The notes under the pieces were generated by a model, which was given only the letters and a program-made list of their open reading frames with translations, was not told the DNA's origin and did not search any database. The position numbers were made by a program, and so were the translations under genes. A stretch of DNA of 17,016 nucleotides from Actinomycetota bacterium (GTDB lineage Bacteria > Actinomycetota > CADDZG01 > WHSQ01), in the NCBI GenBank assembly GCA_016781115.1, contig JADDQX010000040.1:1-17016 (forward strand), read 5' to 3'. This document shows, piece after piece, positions 1-8,780 of the stretch (within the stretch, counting starts at the first letter, position 1; each line of letters begins with the position of its first letter).

Positions 1-2
1 TC

Positions 3-236
3 GCCTCGGATGCACCGCCATCCTCCCCGGCCGCTGTCGAGTCGGTTGCACCTGGGGGGCCGCCCGGGTCTGCGCCGCAGGCCGTCGGGGGCACCGGAGC
101 GGAAGAAGACCCGGAAGCGGTCTACGAGCGGGTGCTGGCGGAGGAGAAGGCGAAGGGCTCCAGCGACGCGGTGGCGCAGGGTCGCGCCAAGGCGGCCCGA
201 GTCAAAGCGGAACGTGCGAAGAAGGCGGGCGGCTGA
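3..236 (+). CDS. nuoI: C-terminal end of probable NADH-quinone oxidoreductase subunit I (partial)
   Basis: An open frame enters at the left edge and ends at a TGA (234-236) that overlaps the nuoJ start as TGATG. The 77 visible residues are an Ala/Pro/Gly-rich stretch followed by a charged helical tail (EEDPEAVYERVLAEEKAKGS, then a Lys/Arg/Ala-rich end). No iron-sulfur cysteine motif lies in this portion, so the identity rests on position: NuoI normally precedes NuoJ, and its two 4Fe-4S clusters carry electrons through the peripheral arm. Long basic-acidic tails after the ferredoxin domain are plausible in actinobacterial NuoI, but I cannot confirm the family from the tail. The coding frame is well supported by the translational overlap; the product name is an inference. 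Confidence 0.5.
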   Translation, partial: ASDAPPSSPAAVESVAPGGPPGSAPQAVGGTGAEEDPEAVYERVLAEEKAKGSSDAVAQGRAKAARVKAERAKKAGG

Positions 237-769
237 TGGCGGAGACGTGGCAGGAGATCGTCTTCTCGATCATCGCGCTCGTCATGGCGCTGGCGGGCGT
301 CCGGGTCGTCACGACCCGCAACGTCGTGCATGCCGCCCTCTACCTGGTTGCGACGCTGATGGGAGCGGCCGCGCTCTACATCATGCTGTTCGCGGAGTTC
401 GTCGCCTGGGTGCAGGTGCTCGTCTACGTCGGCGCGATCGTCGTTCTGATGCTGTTCGGCCTCATGCTCACGAGAGCCCCGATCGGCACCGGTGACTTCG
501 ACAACGACCAGCGACTCATCGCGGCGCTGGTGGCCGCCGCGCTGTTCGGAGTGACCAGCTGGATCATGGTCCACGCCTTCGCCGGCCAGAACGTGGAATT
601 CGCACGTGAAGTCGGAACGACATCGCGCGACATCGGCAGGGAGGTCTTCACGAAGTACGTGCTCCCGTTCGAGGTGGTCTCCGTGCTGCTGCTAGCGGCC
701 CTCGTCGGCGCCATCGTGATCGCGCGCCGGGACCTGGGGATCCAGGGGACTCCCGAGGAGACCTCCTGA
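236..769 (+). CDS. nuoJ: NADH-quinone oxidoreductase subunit J
   Basis: This 177-residue membrane protein is subunit J of proton-pumping complex I and is part of the central hydrophilic axis of the membrane arm. The sequence shows about five hydrophobic helices. It contains the characteristic stretch NVVHAALYLVATLMGAAALY followed by FVAWVQVLVYVGAIVVLMLF, which is the NuoJ signature helix region with its conserved V-YVGAI-VL-LF pattern. The ATG overlaps the stop of the preceding frame (TGATG), and its own TGA overlaps the nuoK ATG in the same way, so the three cistrons are translationally coupled. Length is typical, and nothing is missing. Confidence 0.95.
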   Translation: MAETWQEIVFSIIALVMALAGVRVVTTRNVVHAALYLVATLMGAAALYIMLFAEFVAWVQVLVYVGAIVVLMLFGLMLTRAPIGTGDFDNDQRLIAALVAAALFGVTSWIMVHAFAGQNVEFAREVGTTSRDIGREVFTKYVLPFEVVSVLLLAALVGAIVIARRDLGIQGTPEETS

Positions 770-1074
770 TGCCGATCTCATACTTCTTGGTTCTCTCGTC
801 GTTGTTGTTCGCGTTCGGTGTCTACGGCGTGCTCGCCCGGGCCAACGCGGTGATGGTGCTTCTCTCGATCGAGCTGATGCTGAACGCTGTGAACATCAAT
901 CTCGTGGCTTTCTCGGCCTTCTTTACCGCCGATGGCGTCGGCGGTCAGGTCTTCGCGCTGTTCGTGATCGCGGTGGCGGCGGCCGAGGTCGGGATCGGTC
1001 TTGCGATCGTGATCCTCTTGTTCCGGAACCGCCAAACCGTCGACGTGGACGACATGTCCTACATGAAGTGGTAA
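769..1074 (+). CDS. nuoK: NADH-quinone oxidoreductase subunit K
   Basis: This 101-residue protein with three transmembrane helices is the MrpC-like subunit of complex I. The two membrane glutamates needed for proton translocation are visible: Glu35 in SIELMLNAVN (helix 2) and Glu73 in AAAEVGIGLA (helix 3). Length equals the usual NuoK size of about 100 residues. It starts inside the nuoJ stop codon and is followed four bases later by nuoL, in the standard J-K-L order. The C-terminal end (VDVDDMSYMKW) is a short hydrophilic tail. Confidence 0.96.
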   Translation: MPISYFLVLSSLLFAFGVYGVLARANAVMVLLSIELMLNAVNINLVAFSAFFTADGVGGQVFALFVIAVAAAEVGIGLAIVILLFRNRQTVDVDDMSYMKW

Positions 1075-1078
1075 CGCG

Positions 1079-3118
1079 ATGAACCGACTCCTTCTGTTCG
1101 CGCAGGAACACGGCGGCGAGGCCGAGACCGCGGAGCATGCCGCGACCGGCGCGATCGGCAACGTGATCTGGCTGGTCCCGTTGCTTCCGGTGCTGTCCTT
1201 CTTCGTCATCCTCTTCTTGGGCAAGAGGATGAAGAGCAAAGGCCACGCGGTGGGGATCGCCGCCGTCGGCATCGGGCTCCTGATCTCGCTGATCGGCTTC
1301 GTCGAGCTGGCCCGAGGCAAGGGGATCGTCCAGAGATCGTGGACCTGGTTCGAGTTCGCCGGCGGCGAGAGCCTCAAGATCGAGTTCGGGATGCACTACG
1401 ATTTCTTGACCGCGGTGATGTTCGTGGTCGTCACCACGATCTCGTTGCTGGTGCACATCTACTCGACCGAGTACATGCACGGCGACAAGCGTTACACGTT
1501 CTTCTACGCGATGTTGTCGCTCTTCACGGGCTCGATGCTCCTCATGTTGATCGCCAACAACCTGATGATGCTCTTCGTGGGCTGGGAGCTGGTGGGCGTG
1601 TGCTCGTACTTCCTGATCAGCCACTACTGGGAGGAGAAGGAGAACTCCTCGGCCGGGATCAAGGCTTTCATCACCAACCGGGTCGGCGACGTGTCGTTGT
1701 TGTTCGGCATCTTTGCGATGGGCGCCCTCGGACACACCTTCAACATCTTCGAGCTCAACCATCTTGCCGAGGAAGGTGAGATCCACGGCACCGGGCTGAC
1801 GATCGCGGCCCTCTTGCTCTTCGGCGGCGCCGTCAGCAAGTCGGCGCAATTCCCGCTCTACGTGTGGCTCCCGGACGCCATGGCCGGTCCCACTCCGATA
1901 TCCGCGTTGATCCATGCCGCGACGATGGTCGTGGCGGGGATCTACATGGTCGCGAGGATGTTCCTCGTCTTCGAACACGCAGGTGCCGCGCTCGACGTGG
2001 TGGCGATCATCGCCGCCATCACGATGCTGCTCGCGGCGATCCTGGCCCTGGTGCAGGACGACATCAAGAAGGTGCTGGCCTACTCCACCATCTCGCAGCT
2101 CGCGTACATGATGGCTGCACTAGGAGTGGGCGCCTACACCGCCGCGATCTTCCACCTCTTCACGCACGCGTTCTTCAAGGCGCTCTTGTTCCTGGGAGCC
2201 GGTTCGCTGATCCACGCGGTTCATAGCAACAACATGAGCGATATGGGCGGGCTCAGGAAGTTCATGCCGCACACCTTCAGGACGTTCATCATCGGGTCCC
2301 TCGCGCTCGCCGGGATCTTCCCGCTCGCCGGCTTCTTCTCGAAGGACGAGATCATCGGGGGCGCGCTTCGTTCCGCGAGCGAGGGGAACCGCGCCTCCGC
2401 GTGGGTCGTGCTCATCTCCGGCACGATCACCGCCTTCCTCACTGCGCTGTACATGACGCGGGCGTGCGTGAAGACCTTCTGGGGCGAGTACCGCGGCCAA
2501 GGCCATCCCCACGAGGCCGGAGGCGCGATGGTCACGCCGCTGTGGATCCTCGCGGGGGCCGCAGTGGTCGTCGGGTTCCTCGGCTTCCCCGTCATCGGCC
2601 CGTTCGCCGACTGGATCAACGTGCCGGGAGAGGAGCATCATGGCTTCTCGACGCTCTACAACGTCGTGCTTCCGATCGCTGCCACCATCGTTGCAGCGGC
2701 CGCGATCTTCCTCGGGCTCCTGCTCTTCCTCCGCAAGCGGTGGGACATCGACATCCTCGCCGGGCCGTTCGCGTGGGCCTATCGCTTCGTCGAGAACCGC
2801 TACTACCTCGACGACTTCTACCTGAACGGGGTCGTCAGGCCGGTCCAGTACCCGATCTCCCGCGGCACCTACTGGACCAACCAGAAGATCCTGGACGGGG
2901 TCGTGAACGGTGCTGCGACCGCCACCGTCGCACTCGCGCAACCGACCTATGCCGTGATCGATCGTCAGGTCGTGGACTTCGCGGTCAATGGCGCAGCCGG
3001 ACTCACCGGCGCGTCTGGAGGTCTGCTGCGGTACATCCAGTCGGGGAACATCCAGCGCTACGCGGCGGTGCTGTTCGCCGCGGTAGCCATATTCGTTGCG
3101 GCGTTCGCGCTCACATAA
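1079..3118 (+). CDS. nuoL: NADH-quinone oxidoreductase subunit L
   Basis: This 679-residue antiporter-like subunit lies at the distal end of the complex I membrane arm and drives proton pumping. Visible key residues include Glu170 in LFVGWELVGVCSYFLISHYW, Lys254 in SKSAQFPLYVWLPDAM, the lysine pair 330-331 in QDDIKKVLAYSTISQLAYM, and His364/Lys367 in FTHAFFKALLFLGAGS. These form the polar axis of the Mrp-type proton channels. After the core domain come FPLAGFFSKDEI and the C-terminal segment expected to form the lateral helix and final anchor. An extended N-terminus of about 28 residues (with EHGGEAETAEH) precedes the first helix. The ATG lies four bases after the nuoK stop without a strong Shine-Dalgarno sequence, suggesting coupling. 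Confidence 0.96.
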   Translation: MNRLLLFAQEHGGEAETAEHAATGAIGNVIWLVPLLPVLSFFVILFLGKRMKSKGHAVGIAAVGIGLLISLIGFVELARGKGIVQRSWTWFEFAGGESLKIEFGMHYDFLTAVMFVVVTTISLLVHIYSTEYMHGDKRYTFFYAMLSLFTGSMLLMLIANNLMMLFVGWELVGVCSYFLISHYWEEKENSSAGIKAFITNRVGDVSLLFGIFAMGALGHTFNIFELNHLAEEGEIHGTGLTIAALLLFGGAVSKSAQFPLYVWLPDAMAGPTPISALIHAATMVVAGIYMVARMFLVFEHAGAALDVVAIIAAITMLLAAILALVQDDIKKVLAYSTISQLAYMMAALGVGAYTAAIFHLFTHAFFKALLFLGAGSLIHAVHSNNMSDMGGLRKFMPHTFRTFIIGSLALAGIFPLAGFFSKDEIIGGALRSASEGNRASAWVVLISGTITAFLTALYMTRACVKTFWGEYRGQGHPHEAGGAMVTPLWILAGAAVVVGFLGFPVIGPFADWINVPGEEHHGFSTLYNVVLPIAATIVAAAAIFLGLLLFLRKRWDIDILAGPFAWAYRFVENRYYLDDFYLNGVVRPVQYPISRGTYWTNQKILDGVVNGAATATVALAQPTYAVIDRQVVDFAVNGAAGLTGASGGLLRYIQSGNIQRYAAVLFAAVAIFVAAFALT

Positions 3119-3136
3119 AGGGAGGAGTCCGAGGGC

Positions 3137-4702
3137 ATGGAGTGGTTCGACAACGGTTGGGGGCTGAGCCTGGCCACGTTCTTGCCGGCGCTCGGCGCGA
3201 TCGCTTTGCTCTTCATCCCGCCCACGCAGGAGCAGTTCATCAGGTTCGTGGGAACGCTGTTTGCGGGGCTGGCGCTGCTGGTCGGCGTGATCCTGCTGGA
3301 CCAGTTTGACTTCGCCAACGCGGGGGCGATCCAGCTGGACGTGAACGCGGAGTGGATCACCCAGATCAATAGCCGCTATCACATCGGCGTCGACGGCATG
3401 TCGCTGCCGTTGCTCGTGCTGTCCCTGCTGGTCTCCTTCCTCTGCACGATCTACATGTGGTTCCACATCCCGGCCCCCGGCAAGACGAAAGCCTTCATGG
3501 CGCTCGTGCTGATCTTGGAGACCGGCATGAACGGGTCGTTCGTGGCGCTCGATCTGATTCTGTTCTTCATCTTCTTCGAGATCGTGCTGGTCCCGATGTA
3601 CTTCCTGATCGGGATCTGGGGAGGACCGCGTCGCGAATACGCCGCGGTGAAGTTCTTCCTCTATACGCTCTTCGGTTCGATCTTCATGCTCCTGGGCTTC
3701 CTGGCGATGTACTTCCAGAGCGAGCCGCGCACGTTCGACATGCTGGCGTTGCGGGATCAGGCACCGTTCGGCTCCGAGTTGTTCCAGAACATCGCGTTCC
3801 TCGGGCTCTTCCTAGGTTTCGCGATCAAGGTCCCGATGTGGCCTTTCCATACATGGCTCCCCGATGCGCATACGGAGGCGCCGACGGTGGGCTCGGTGTT
3901 GCTCGCGGCCATCATGCTGAAGATGGGGACGTACGGGTTCATCCGTATCGCTCTCCCGTTGCTGCCGGATGCTGCGGTCAACTACGCGCCGATCATCGGG
4001 GTCCTCTCGGTGATCGCGATCATCTATGGAGCTCTCTGCTGCTTCGCCCAGACCGACCTCAAACGGCTGATCGCCTTCTCGTCGGTCGGGCACATGGGCT
4101 TCGTGATGCTCGGCATCGCCACGCTGACCGACGAGGGCATCAACGGAGCCATCTTCGGGATGGTCGCGCACGGGCTCATCACGGGAATGCTCTTCTTCCT
4201 CGCGGGGTCGATGCACGAGCGGTACCACACGCGCGAGATCGCAGATCTCGGCGGGATGCTCCAGCAGATCCCTCGCTTCGGAAGCGTCTTCGCGTTCGCC
4301 GCCATCGCTTCCTTGGGTCTCCCGGGCCTCGCCGGGTTCTGGGGCGAGATGCTGGCACTGCTCGGTTCGTACAACCCGCACCCCGGCCTCAGCGAAGGGT
4401 TGTTCCGCGTGCTGATGGTCGGCGGTGGTATCGGAACCGTGCTGACCGCCGGCTACCTGCTGTGGACCGTGCAGCGCGTGGTCCAGGGCCGCGTGCCTGA
4501 GAAGTTCGCCGAAGGCCACGGCATCCATGATGTGGTTAGGCCGGAGTGGTTGGCGTGGGCGCCGCTGCTGATCCTCATCCTTGCGGCCGGGGTCTACCCG
4601 AAGCTGCTCCTCGGCGTCACAGACGCTGCCGTCCAGGCCCTTCTCGGCGTACTGGATGGAGCCGCGGAGGGAGCCGCGGCGGCCGCGGACGGAGGTCACT
4701 AA
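3137..4702 (+). CDS. nuoM: NADH-quinone oxidoreductase subunit M
   Basis: This 521-residue second antiporter-like subunit of the complex I membrane arm carries the expected polar residues. They are Glu148 in FFIFFEIVLVPMYFLIG, Lys231 in AIKVPMWPFHTWLPDAHTEA, Lys262 in IMLKMGTYGF, Lys309 in TDLKRLIAFSSVGHMGF, His345, and Glu404 in GFWGEMLALLG. A strong Shine-Dalgarno GGAGGAG at 3121-3127 sits 9 bases before the ATG. The C-terminus ends in an Ala/Gly-rich tail of about 20 residues. It follows nuoL by 18 nt, the largest gap in this operon segment, and precedes nuoN by 6 nt. Confidence 0.96.
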   Translation: MEWFDNGWGLSLATFLPALGAIALLFIPPTQEQFIRFVGTLFAGLALLVGVILLDQFDFANAGAIQLDVNAEWITQINSRYHIGVDGMSLPLLVLSLLVSFLCTIYMWFHIPAPGKTKAFMALVLILETGMNGSFVALDLILFFIFFEIVLVPMYFLIGIWGGPRREYAAVKFFLYTLFGSIFMLLGFLAMYFQSEPRTFDMLALRDQAPFGSELFQNIAFLGLFLGFAIKVPMWPFHTWLPDAHTEAPTVGSVLLAAIMLKMGTYGFIRIALPLLPDAAVNYAPIIGVLSVIAIIYGALCCFAQTDLKRLIAFSSVGHMGFVMLGIATLTDEGINGAIFGMVAHGLITGMLFFLAGSMHERYHTREIADLGGMLQQIPRFGSVFAFAAIASLGLPGLAGFWGEMLALLGSYNPHPGLSEGLFRVLMVGGGIGTVLTAGYLLWTVQRVVQGRVPEKFAEGHGIHDVVRPEWLAWAPLLILILAAGVYPKLLLGVTDAAVQALLGVLDGAAEGAAAAADGGH

Positions 4703-4708
4703 CCGACG

Positions 4709-6184
4709 ATGCTGCAGCTCGCACAGGACGCGGCGGTCGTCGCCGCGCAGGTCGACTGGCATGCGATAGCACCCGAGTTGGTGCTGACCGCGGCCGCCTG
4801 TGCGGTGCTGATGGCCGACCTTTTCCTGCCCGACGAGGCGAAGTGGGCGGCGATGCCGCTGGCCGCAGGCGGCATCCTGGCGACCCTCGCGGCGATCGTG
4901 TCCCTCATCGGGCAGGGTGACAGGGTCACGCTTGCAGGGGCTTTCGAGGTGGACGGCTTCGCGCTGCTCTTCAAGGGCGTGTTCTGCGTACTGGGTCTGT
5001 TGATCCTGTCGATCTCGTTCCATTACTTCCGCGCCGGGCGCTACTACCAGGGCGAGTACTACTTCCTGTTGTTGTGCGCGCTGCTGGGGGGTCTGGTCAT
5101 GTCGAGCGCGCGGGACCTGATCACGATCTTCATCGCGATTGAGCTGATCTCGATCCCGGGATTCGTGATGACGGGGTTGCGCAAGGCGGATCCGAAGTCG
5201 AACGAGGCTGCGCTCAAGTTCTTCCTCTTCGGCGTTCTGTCGTCGGCGGTGATGCTCTACGGGATGTCGCTCGCATACGGCGCGACGGGGCAACTCCTCC
5301 TCGAGGGCATCCGGCAGAACCTGCCCGCAGCGGACGAGCCGCTCATCGTGTTGAGCGTCTTCTTCATCGTGGTCGGCTTCGCGTTCAAGATCTCCGCGGT
5401 CCCGTTCCACTTCTGGGCCCCCGATACCTATGAAGGTTCGCCCTCGCCGGTCGCCGCCTTCCTCTCGACCGCCTCCAAGATCGGTGGCTTCGTCGGGTTG
5501 TTGGTTCTGATGTTCAGGGCGTTCCCCGATGTCGCCGACACCTGGCGGCCGGTGTTCGCGGTGCTGGCGATCTTGACGATGACCGTGGGCAACCTCATCG
5601 CATTGCGTCAGCAGCACATCATCAGGCTGCTCGCATACTCCGGGATCGCGCAGTCCGGCTACGTCCTCGTCGCGCTCGCGTTGATCGAACCCGGAGCCGT
5701 CGAATCGAACCGCCAGGCGTTCCAGTCCGCCGTCATCTACCTCTCCATCTACGGGATCATGGACGCCGGTGCGTTCGCGGCGGCGGTCGCTTTCGCTGGG
5801 CGCGGGGGCAGCTACTTCATCGACGACTATTCGGGGCTGTGGCACCGGAGCCCGGTACTGGCAACGCTGCTCGCCGGCTTCTTGATCTCTCTCGCAGGAG
5901 CGCCACCGATGGCCGGTGCTTGGGCGAAGCTGTTCGTGTTCCTGGCCGCGATCGAGGCCGAGTCTTACCTTCTCGCGATCGCGATGGGCATCAACGCGGT
6001 GATCGCGGCCTGGTACTACCTCGCAGTCGTGAAGCGCATGTTCTTCGAGAGCGCCGACGGGCAGGAGCCGGTGGAGGTGCCGCCGCTCATGCGGGTCGCG
6101 ATGGGCCTGGCGGCGGCGGCCCTGCTCGCGGTCTTCGTGTATCCGCGGATCGTCACAGAGCTCGCAGAGCGCTCGGTCTTCTAG
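4709..6184 (+). CDS. nuoN: NADH-quinone oxidoreductase subunit N
   Basis: This 491-residue third antiporter-like subunit of complex I has Glu145 (FIAIELISIPGFVMTGLRKA), Lys227 (FAFKISAVPFHFWAPDTYEG), Lys257 (STASKIGG) and Lys407 (GAWAKLFVF). The motif that is NLKRLLAYSS in many bacteria reads HIIRLLAYSGIAQSGY here, so the usual Lys before Arg is Ile. Actinobacterial NuoN proteins also lack this Lys, which fits the lineage and does not suggest decay. The Shine-Dalgarno GGAGG (4691-4695) lies within the end of nuoM. This is the last operon gene, and its TAG stop (6182-6184) lies within a CTAG shared with the convergent gene. Confidence 0.96.
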   Translation: MLQLAQDAAVVAAQVDWHAIAPELVLTAAACAVLMADLFLPDEAKWAAMPLAAGGILATLAAIVSLIGQGDRVTLAGAFEVDGFALLFKGVFCVLGLLILSISFHYFRAGRYYQGEYYFLLLCALLGGLVMSSARDLITIFIAIELISIPGFVMTGLRKADPKSNEAALKFFLFGVLSSAVMLYGMSLAYGATGQLLLEGIRQNLPAADEPLIVLSVFFIVVGFAFKISAVPFHFWAPDTYEGSPSPVAAFLSTASKIGGFVGLLVLMFRAFPDVADTWRPVFAVLAILTMTVGNLIALRQQHIIRLLAYSGIAQSGYVLVALALIEPGAVESNRQAFQSAVIYLSIYGIMDAGAFAAAVAFAGRGGSYFIDDYSGLWHRSPVLATLLAGFLISLAGAPPMAGAWAKLFVFLAAIEAESYLLAIAMGINAVIAAWYYLAVVKRMFFESADGQEPVEVPPLMRVAMGLAAAALLAVFVYPRIVTELAERSVF

Positions 6185-7104
6185 CTCGTCCAGACCGTCC
6201 GGCTGACTCGTTCCCCCGCCGGCACCACGGCGCCCGGCCACACCACCGCATCCGAGATATGCGCACCGTCCCTCACCGTCGCGCCTGCGCACACGATCGC
6301 TCCGGCCCCCAGTCCGTCGGTGCCGGCCACGGCATCGGGGCCGAGATAGGCGCGGCCGCCGGGGACCTCGAAGACGCGCCCCGGAGGTGGCACGGGCGGC
6401 GATGGAGCTCTCCCGTAGAGGAGGTCGAGCGACAGTTCGAGGTAGCGCTCGGTCGTGCCGACGTCGAGCCAGTATCCGTTGAAGTGGTGAACCGCCACCT
6501 CGCCTGCCTCAGCAAGATCTCGCAGCAGCGTTTCCCCCAAACCCGCGGGACGATGGTCCGGCAGGCGCTCGAGCGCGCTGCGCTCGAACATCGCCGCGCC
6601 TAGGAACCTCCCGCCGGCGGCCCGGGCCTCCCTGCGTCTGTCGATGAAGCCACGGGCGCGATCGCCTGCGACGGTCACGTCAGCGCCCTCGGGAACAGCC
6701 GCGATGGCTATCGTCGCCGGAGCACCCACCCGTTGATGCGTTGCCAGGAGATCGGCCGGCTCGAGCTCCGTGACGATGTCTCCGTTCCAGGTGATCACCC
6801 GCTCCGCCACGTGCTCCCGCACCGCGCGTAGCGTGCCGGCGGTCCCGAACGGCTCGTCCCCTTCCTGCAGCAGCTCCCAGCTCTCTAGTGGAAGCGCCCG
6901 GAGCGCGGAGCTCAGCCGGTCGGGGAGGTGACTCGCGTTGACGACCACGCCTCCGCCGTGCCTGTTCAGAGCGGCCAGGCTCCAGGCGCAGAGCGGGATG
7001 TCCAGGACGGGAACAGCCGGCTTCGGCAGCCGGTCGGTCAGGGGCCGCAGGCGCTCACCGCGGCCCGCAGCGAACAGAACGGCCCGTACTTCCTCGAGTT
7101 CCAC
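6181..7104 (-). CDS. Sugar-phosphate nucleotidyltransferase with left-handed helix tail
   Basis: This 307-residue NTP-transferase family protein is predicted to activate a sugar-1-phosphate by transferring a nucleoside monophosphate. The N-terminal Rossmann-like domain has the phosphate-binding loop AAGRGERLRPLTDRLPKPA (residues 12-30, Lys28), FGTAGTL at 86-92, and the metal-binding Asp109 in TWNGDIVTE. YWLDVGTTERYLE (211-223) is the typical second metal and substrate region. Residues about 253-305 contain short hexapeptide-like turns (LGPDAV, AGAIVCAGATV, AHISDAVVWPGAVV) resembling the C-terminal beta helix of mannose- or glucose-1-phosphate enzymes. MurU-type enzymes are related, but no kinase partner is adjacent, so the sugar is unknown. 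The start is GTG (7104-7102) after a G-rich stretch. It converges on nuoN. Confidence 0.85.
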   Translation of the reverse strand: MELEEVRAVLFAAGRGERLRPLTDRLPKPAVPVLDIPLCAWSLAALNRHGGGVVVNASHLPDRLSSALRALPLESWELLQEGDEPFGTAGTLRAVREHVAERVITWNGDIVTELEPADLLATHQRVGAPATIAIAAVPEGADVTVAGDRARGFIDRRREARAAGGRFLGAAMFERSALERLPDHRPAGLGETLLRDLAEAGEVAVHHFNGYWLDVGTTERYLELSLDLLYGRAPSPPVPPPGRVFEVPGGRAYLGPDAVAGTDGLGAGAIVCAGATVRDGAHISDAVVWPGAVVPAGERVSRTVWTS

Positions 7105-7343
7105 CCCCCGTAGCTACCCACCCCAGAGGAACCGAGCGCGTCAGGGAGCGCTATGCGGTCGGACATGACCGCAGAAGGACGGAACATCGGGAAAAACGGT
7201 CAATACGGGCTATAGCCGGGAGGTCCTGACGCCGTTATTAAGGACAGGAATAGGTGCGGTTCTGGAGAAGTTGAACGTTCAGACGGCGTACCGTAGCGGG
7301 CACGTCACTCGACGGAGTCGAGGAACATCGGAGGAACAAGCAG
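7105..7343. promoter_or_regulatory. Divergent intergenic region and long leader of the M23 gene
   Basis: This 239-base gap separates the nucleotidyltransferase (-) from the M23 peptidase gene (+) and should hold promoters for both. I see no convincing -35/-10 pair. Structure on the + strand includes the palindrome GGCTATAGCC (7208-7217) and a long-range complement GCCGT (7231-7235) with ACGGC enclosing about 40 bases. The words AGGACAGGA (7241-7249), GGAATAGG (7247-7254) and ACGTTCA (7275-7281) recur in the leader of the FG-GAP gene at 10587. A Shine-Dalgarno GGAGG (7330-7334) lies 9 bases before the M23 ATG. Confidence 0.4.
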
Positions 7344-8663
7344 ATGAGGGGTCCGGCACGTCTAGCGCTTGCGGTGGTGGTCCTGATGGCCGCCCTCGTT
7401 GCGCTGCCGCGTTCGGCCTCCCGTTTCGTAGCTCCCGATGCGAGCGCGCAGGTACCTACCCCCACGATCCCCGACCTCTTGAGCTCACCGAAGCCCACGT
7501 CTAGCCCCTCGGAGGACCCAGAAGAGCCCGGCGGCGGTGGCGGCGGTGGTGGCAACGAGGACCCCGAGGGCGGGGGCGGTGGTGGCAAAGACCCTGGTGG
7601 CAGCGGCGGCGGTGGTAGCGACGAAGACGACGGCAAGAACGGCGACGACGCCAAGAAGGACCGGAACGGCGGAGCCAAGAAGGACGGACGTCGGCCCGGA
7701 GAGACCGCTGAAGATGCACGTAAGCGCCGCAAGAAGCGCAAGCAAGCGAACAAGGTCGTCCTGCCACCGCGCAGCATCGCGGGGCGGATCCCGGGTGCCT
7801 ACGACACCGCGGAGTTGGTTTCCATCGCGATCCGGTTGCGCTCGCTCGGCATGTCGCAGGAAGAGGTCGTGGCGAAGGTCTATCCGCCCTTCCTCATCGC
7901 CGGCAAGGCATCGTGGATCGACACCTGGCACGCGTATCGGTACGGGCCCGCCCCCGGGCAGATCCGCTTGCACGAGGGCCAGGACGTGTTCTGCGACTAC
8001 GGCGACCCTGTGCTCGCTCCGGAGGCGGGCACGATCAGCACGGACGACAGCGGTCTCGGTGGCATCACGACGCGGGTCCACCGGACCGACGGCAGGTACT
8101 GGTACATGACGCATCTGTCGGCCTTGAACCCGAGCTTCCGCAACGGAGACGCGGTTGAGGTTGGCGACGTCGTGGGCTACTGCGGCAACTCAGGCAACGC
8201 TGCGACGACGCCCCCCCACGTTCACTTCGGCTTCTACGGGCCTGACGGCAACGATCCCAAGAACCCGATGAAGTACCTCGTCCGGTGGCTGCGCGAGGCG
8301 GAGGACCGAGTGCTGGGCGTCGTGAACAAGACGGACAAGAAGCGACAGAAGCAGTACGAGTCGGGTGCCATCACGGCCGCCCGTCGTTTCGGAGATGGCT
8401 TCGTCCCGGACCGCTCGGAGCTGACGTTCGCGGGCGAGTCGCTGTGGGCGACGGGTTCCTCTCCCGCGAGTGGCGCCTTCGGGCTGGCGGAGGCCGCGCT
8501 GCAAGAGGCGCTGTCGACGAACGGGCTCGAGCTCGGCATCTTGCCGATGCCCGACGACCTGAAGCTGCCACAGTCCCAGGGACAGGCGGCGCTGGACCCG
8601 AGCTCGGCCCTCGCGCAGATGCTGGAAGAGGCGACGCACGACCACACCGAGGCCAGCGACTAA
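7344..8663 (+). CDS. Secreted M23 family zinc metallopeptidase
   Basis: This 439-residue exported protein probably cleaves peptide cross-links of peptidoglycan. Residues 1-36 form a signal peptide (hydrophobic LALAVVVLMAALVAL, cleavage near ASAQ). Residues 60-120 are a flexible linker of glycine runs alternating with acidic and then basic stretches, and 126-136 are strongly basic (RKRRKKRKQAN). The LytM/M23 domain (about 205-300) keeps every ligand: His210 and Asp214 in HEGQD, the catalytic His257 in YMTHLSAL, and His292/His294 in PPHVHFGF. Its core looks catalytically intact. The C-terminal 120 residues have no recognised domain. The start is supported by a GGAGG 9 bases upstream and by the signal peptide. 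Confidence 0.9.
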   Translation: MRGPARLALAVVVLMAALVALPRSASRFVAPDASAQVPTPTIPDLLSSPKPTSSPSEDPEEPGGGGGGGGNEDPEGGGGGGKDPGGSGGGGSDEDDGKNGDDAKKDRNGGAKKDGRRPGETAEDARKRRKKRKQANKVVLPPRSIAGRIPGAYDTAELVSIAIRLRSLGMSQEEVVAKVYPPFLIAGKASWIDTWHAYRYGPAPGQIRLHEGQDVFCDYGDPVLAPEAGTISTDDSGLGGITTRVHRTDGRYWYMTHLSALNPSFRNGDAVEVGDVVGYCGNSGNAATTPPHVHFGFYGPDGNDPKNPMKYLVRWLREAEDRVLGVVNKTDKKRQKQYESGAITAARRFGDGFVPDRSELTFAGESLWATGSSPASGAFGLAEAALQEALSTNGLELGILPMPDDLKLPQSQGQAALDPSSALAQMLEEATHDHTEASD

Positions 8664-8694
8664 GTCCCTTTCTCGATCCTTTCCGCGCAACTAC

Positions 8695-8709
8695 GGTCGT
8701 TTCCCGACC
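8695..8709 (+). terminator. Possible weak terminator after the M23 gene
   Basis: A short hairpin (GGTCG, loop TTTCC, CGACC) begins 31 bases after the M23 stop and is followed by the mildly T-rich TTGGTTACG. The stem is only 5 bp and there is no real U-tract, so termination here is tentative. The tRNA gene starts about 70 bases further on. Confidence 0.25.
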
Positions 8710-8780
8710 TTGGTTACGAACGAAACTCCCGCGCCGACTGGAGCGGGCGGCGCCCGCCGTTATCCTTGCGCTCGTAACTT

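Noticed and set aside
2120..3466. 448-codon - strand frame (and a similar one at 923-1978) opposite nuoL
   Set aside because: Same reasoning: antisense to conserved nuo genes, low-complexity charged translation, no ribosome-binding site or homology.
5597..5667. Loss of the conserved Lys in the NuoN KRLLAYSS motif as a sign of a defective pump
   Set aside because: Actinobacterial NuoN proteins commonly lack this Lys, and the other key Glu and Lys residues are intact.
3812..6292. 826-codon open frame on the - strand across nuoM and nuoN
   Set aside because: It is antisense to two well-conserved complex I genes. Its translation is rich in Arg, Asp, His and Gln without domains, which is a shadow frame typical of high-GC coding DNA.
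7105..7343. c-di-AMP (ydaO) riboswitch ahead of the M23 gene
   Set aside because: Actinobacterial wall hydrolase genes often carry one, but I could not find its conserved blocks here; only a palindrome and weak pairings are visible.
8743..8757. GC hairpin GCGGGC-GGC-GCCCGC just before the tRNA
   Set aside because: It has no T-tract and lies where the tRNA promoter should be; I cannot assign it as a terminator or operator.
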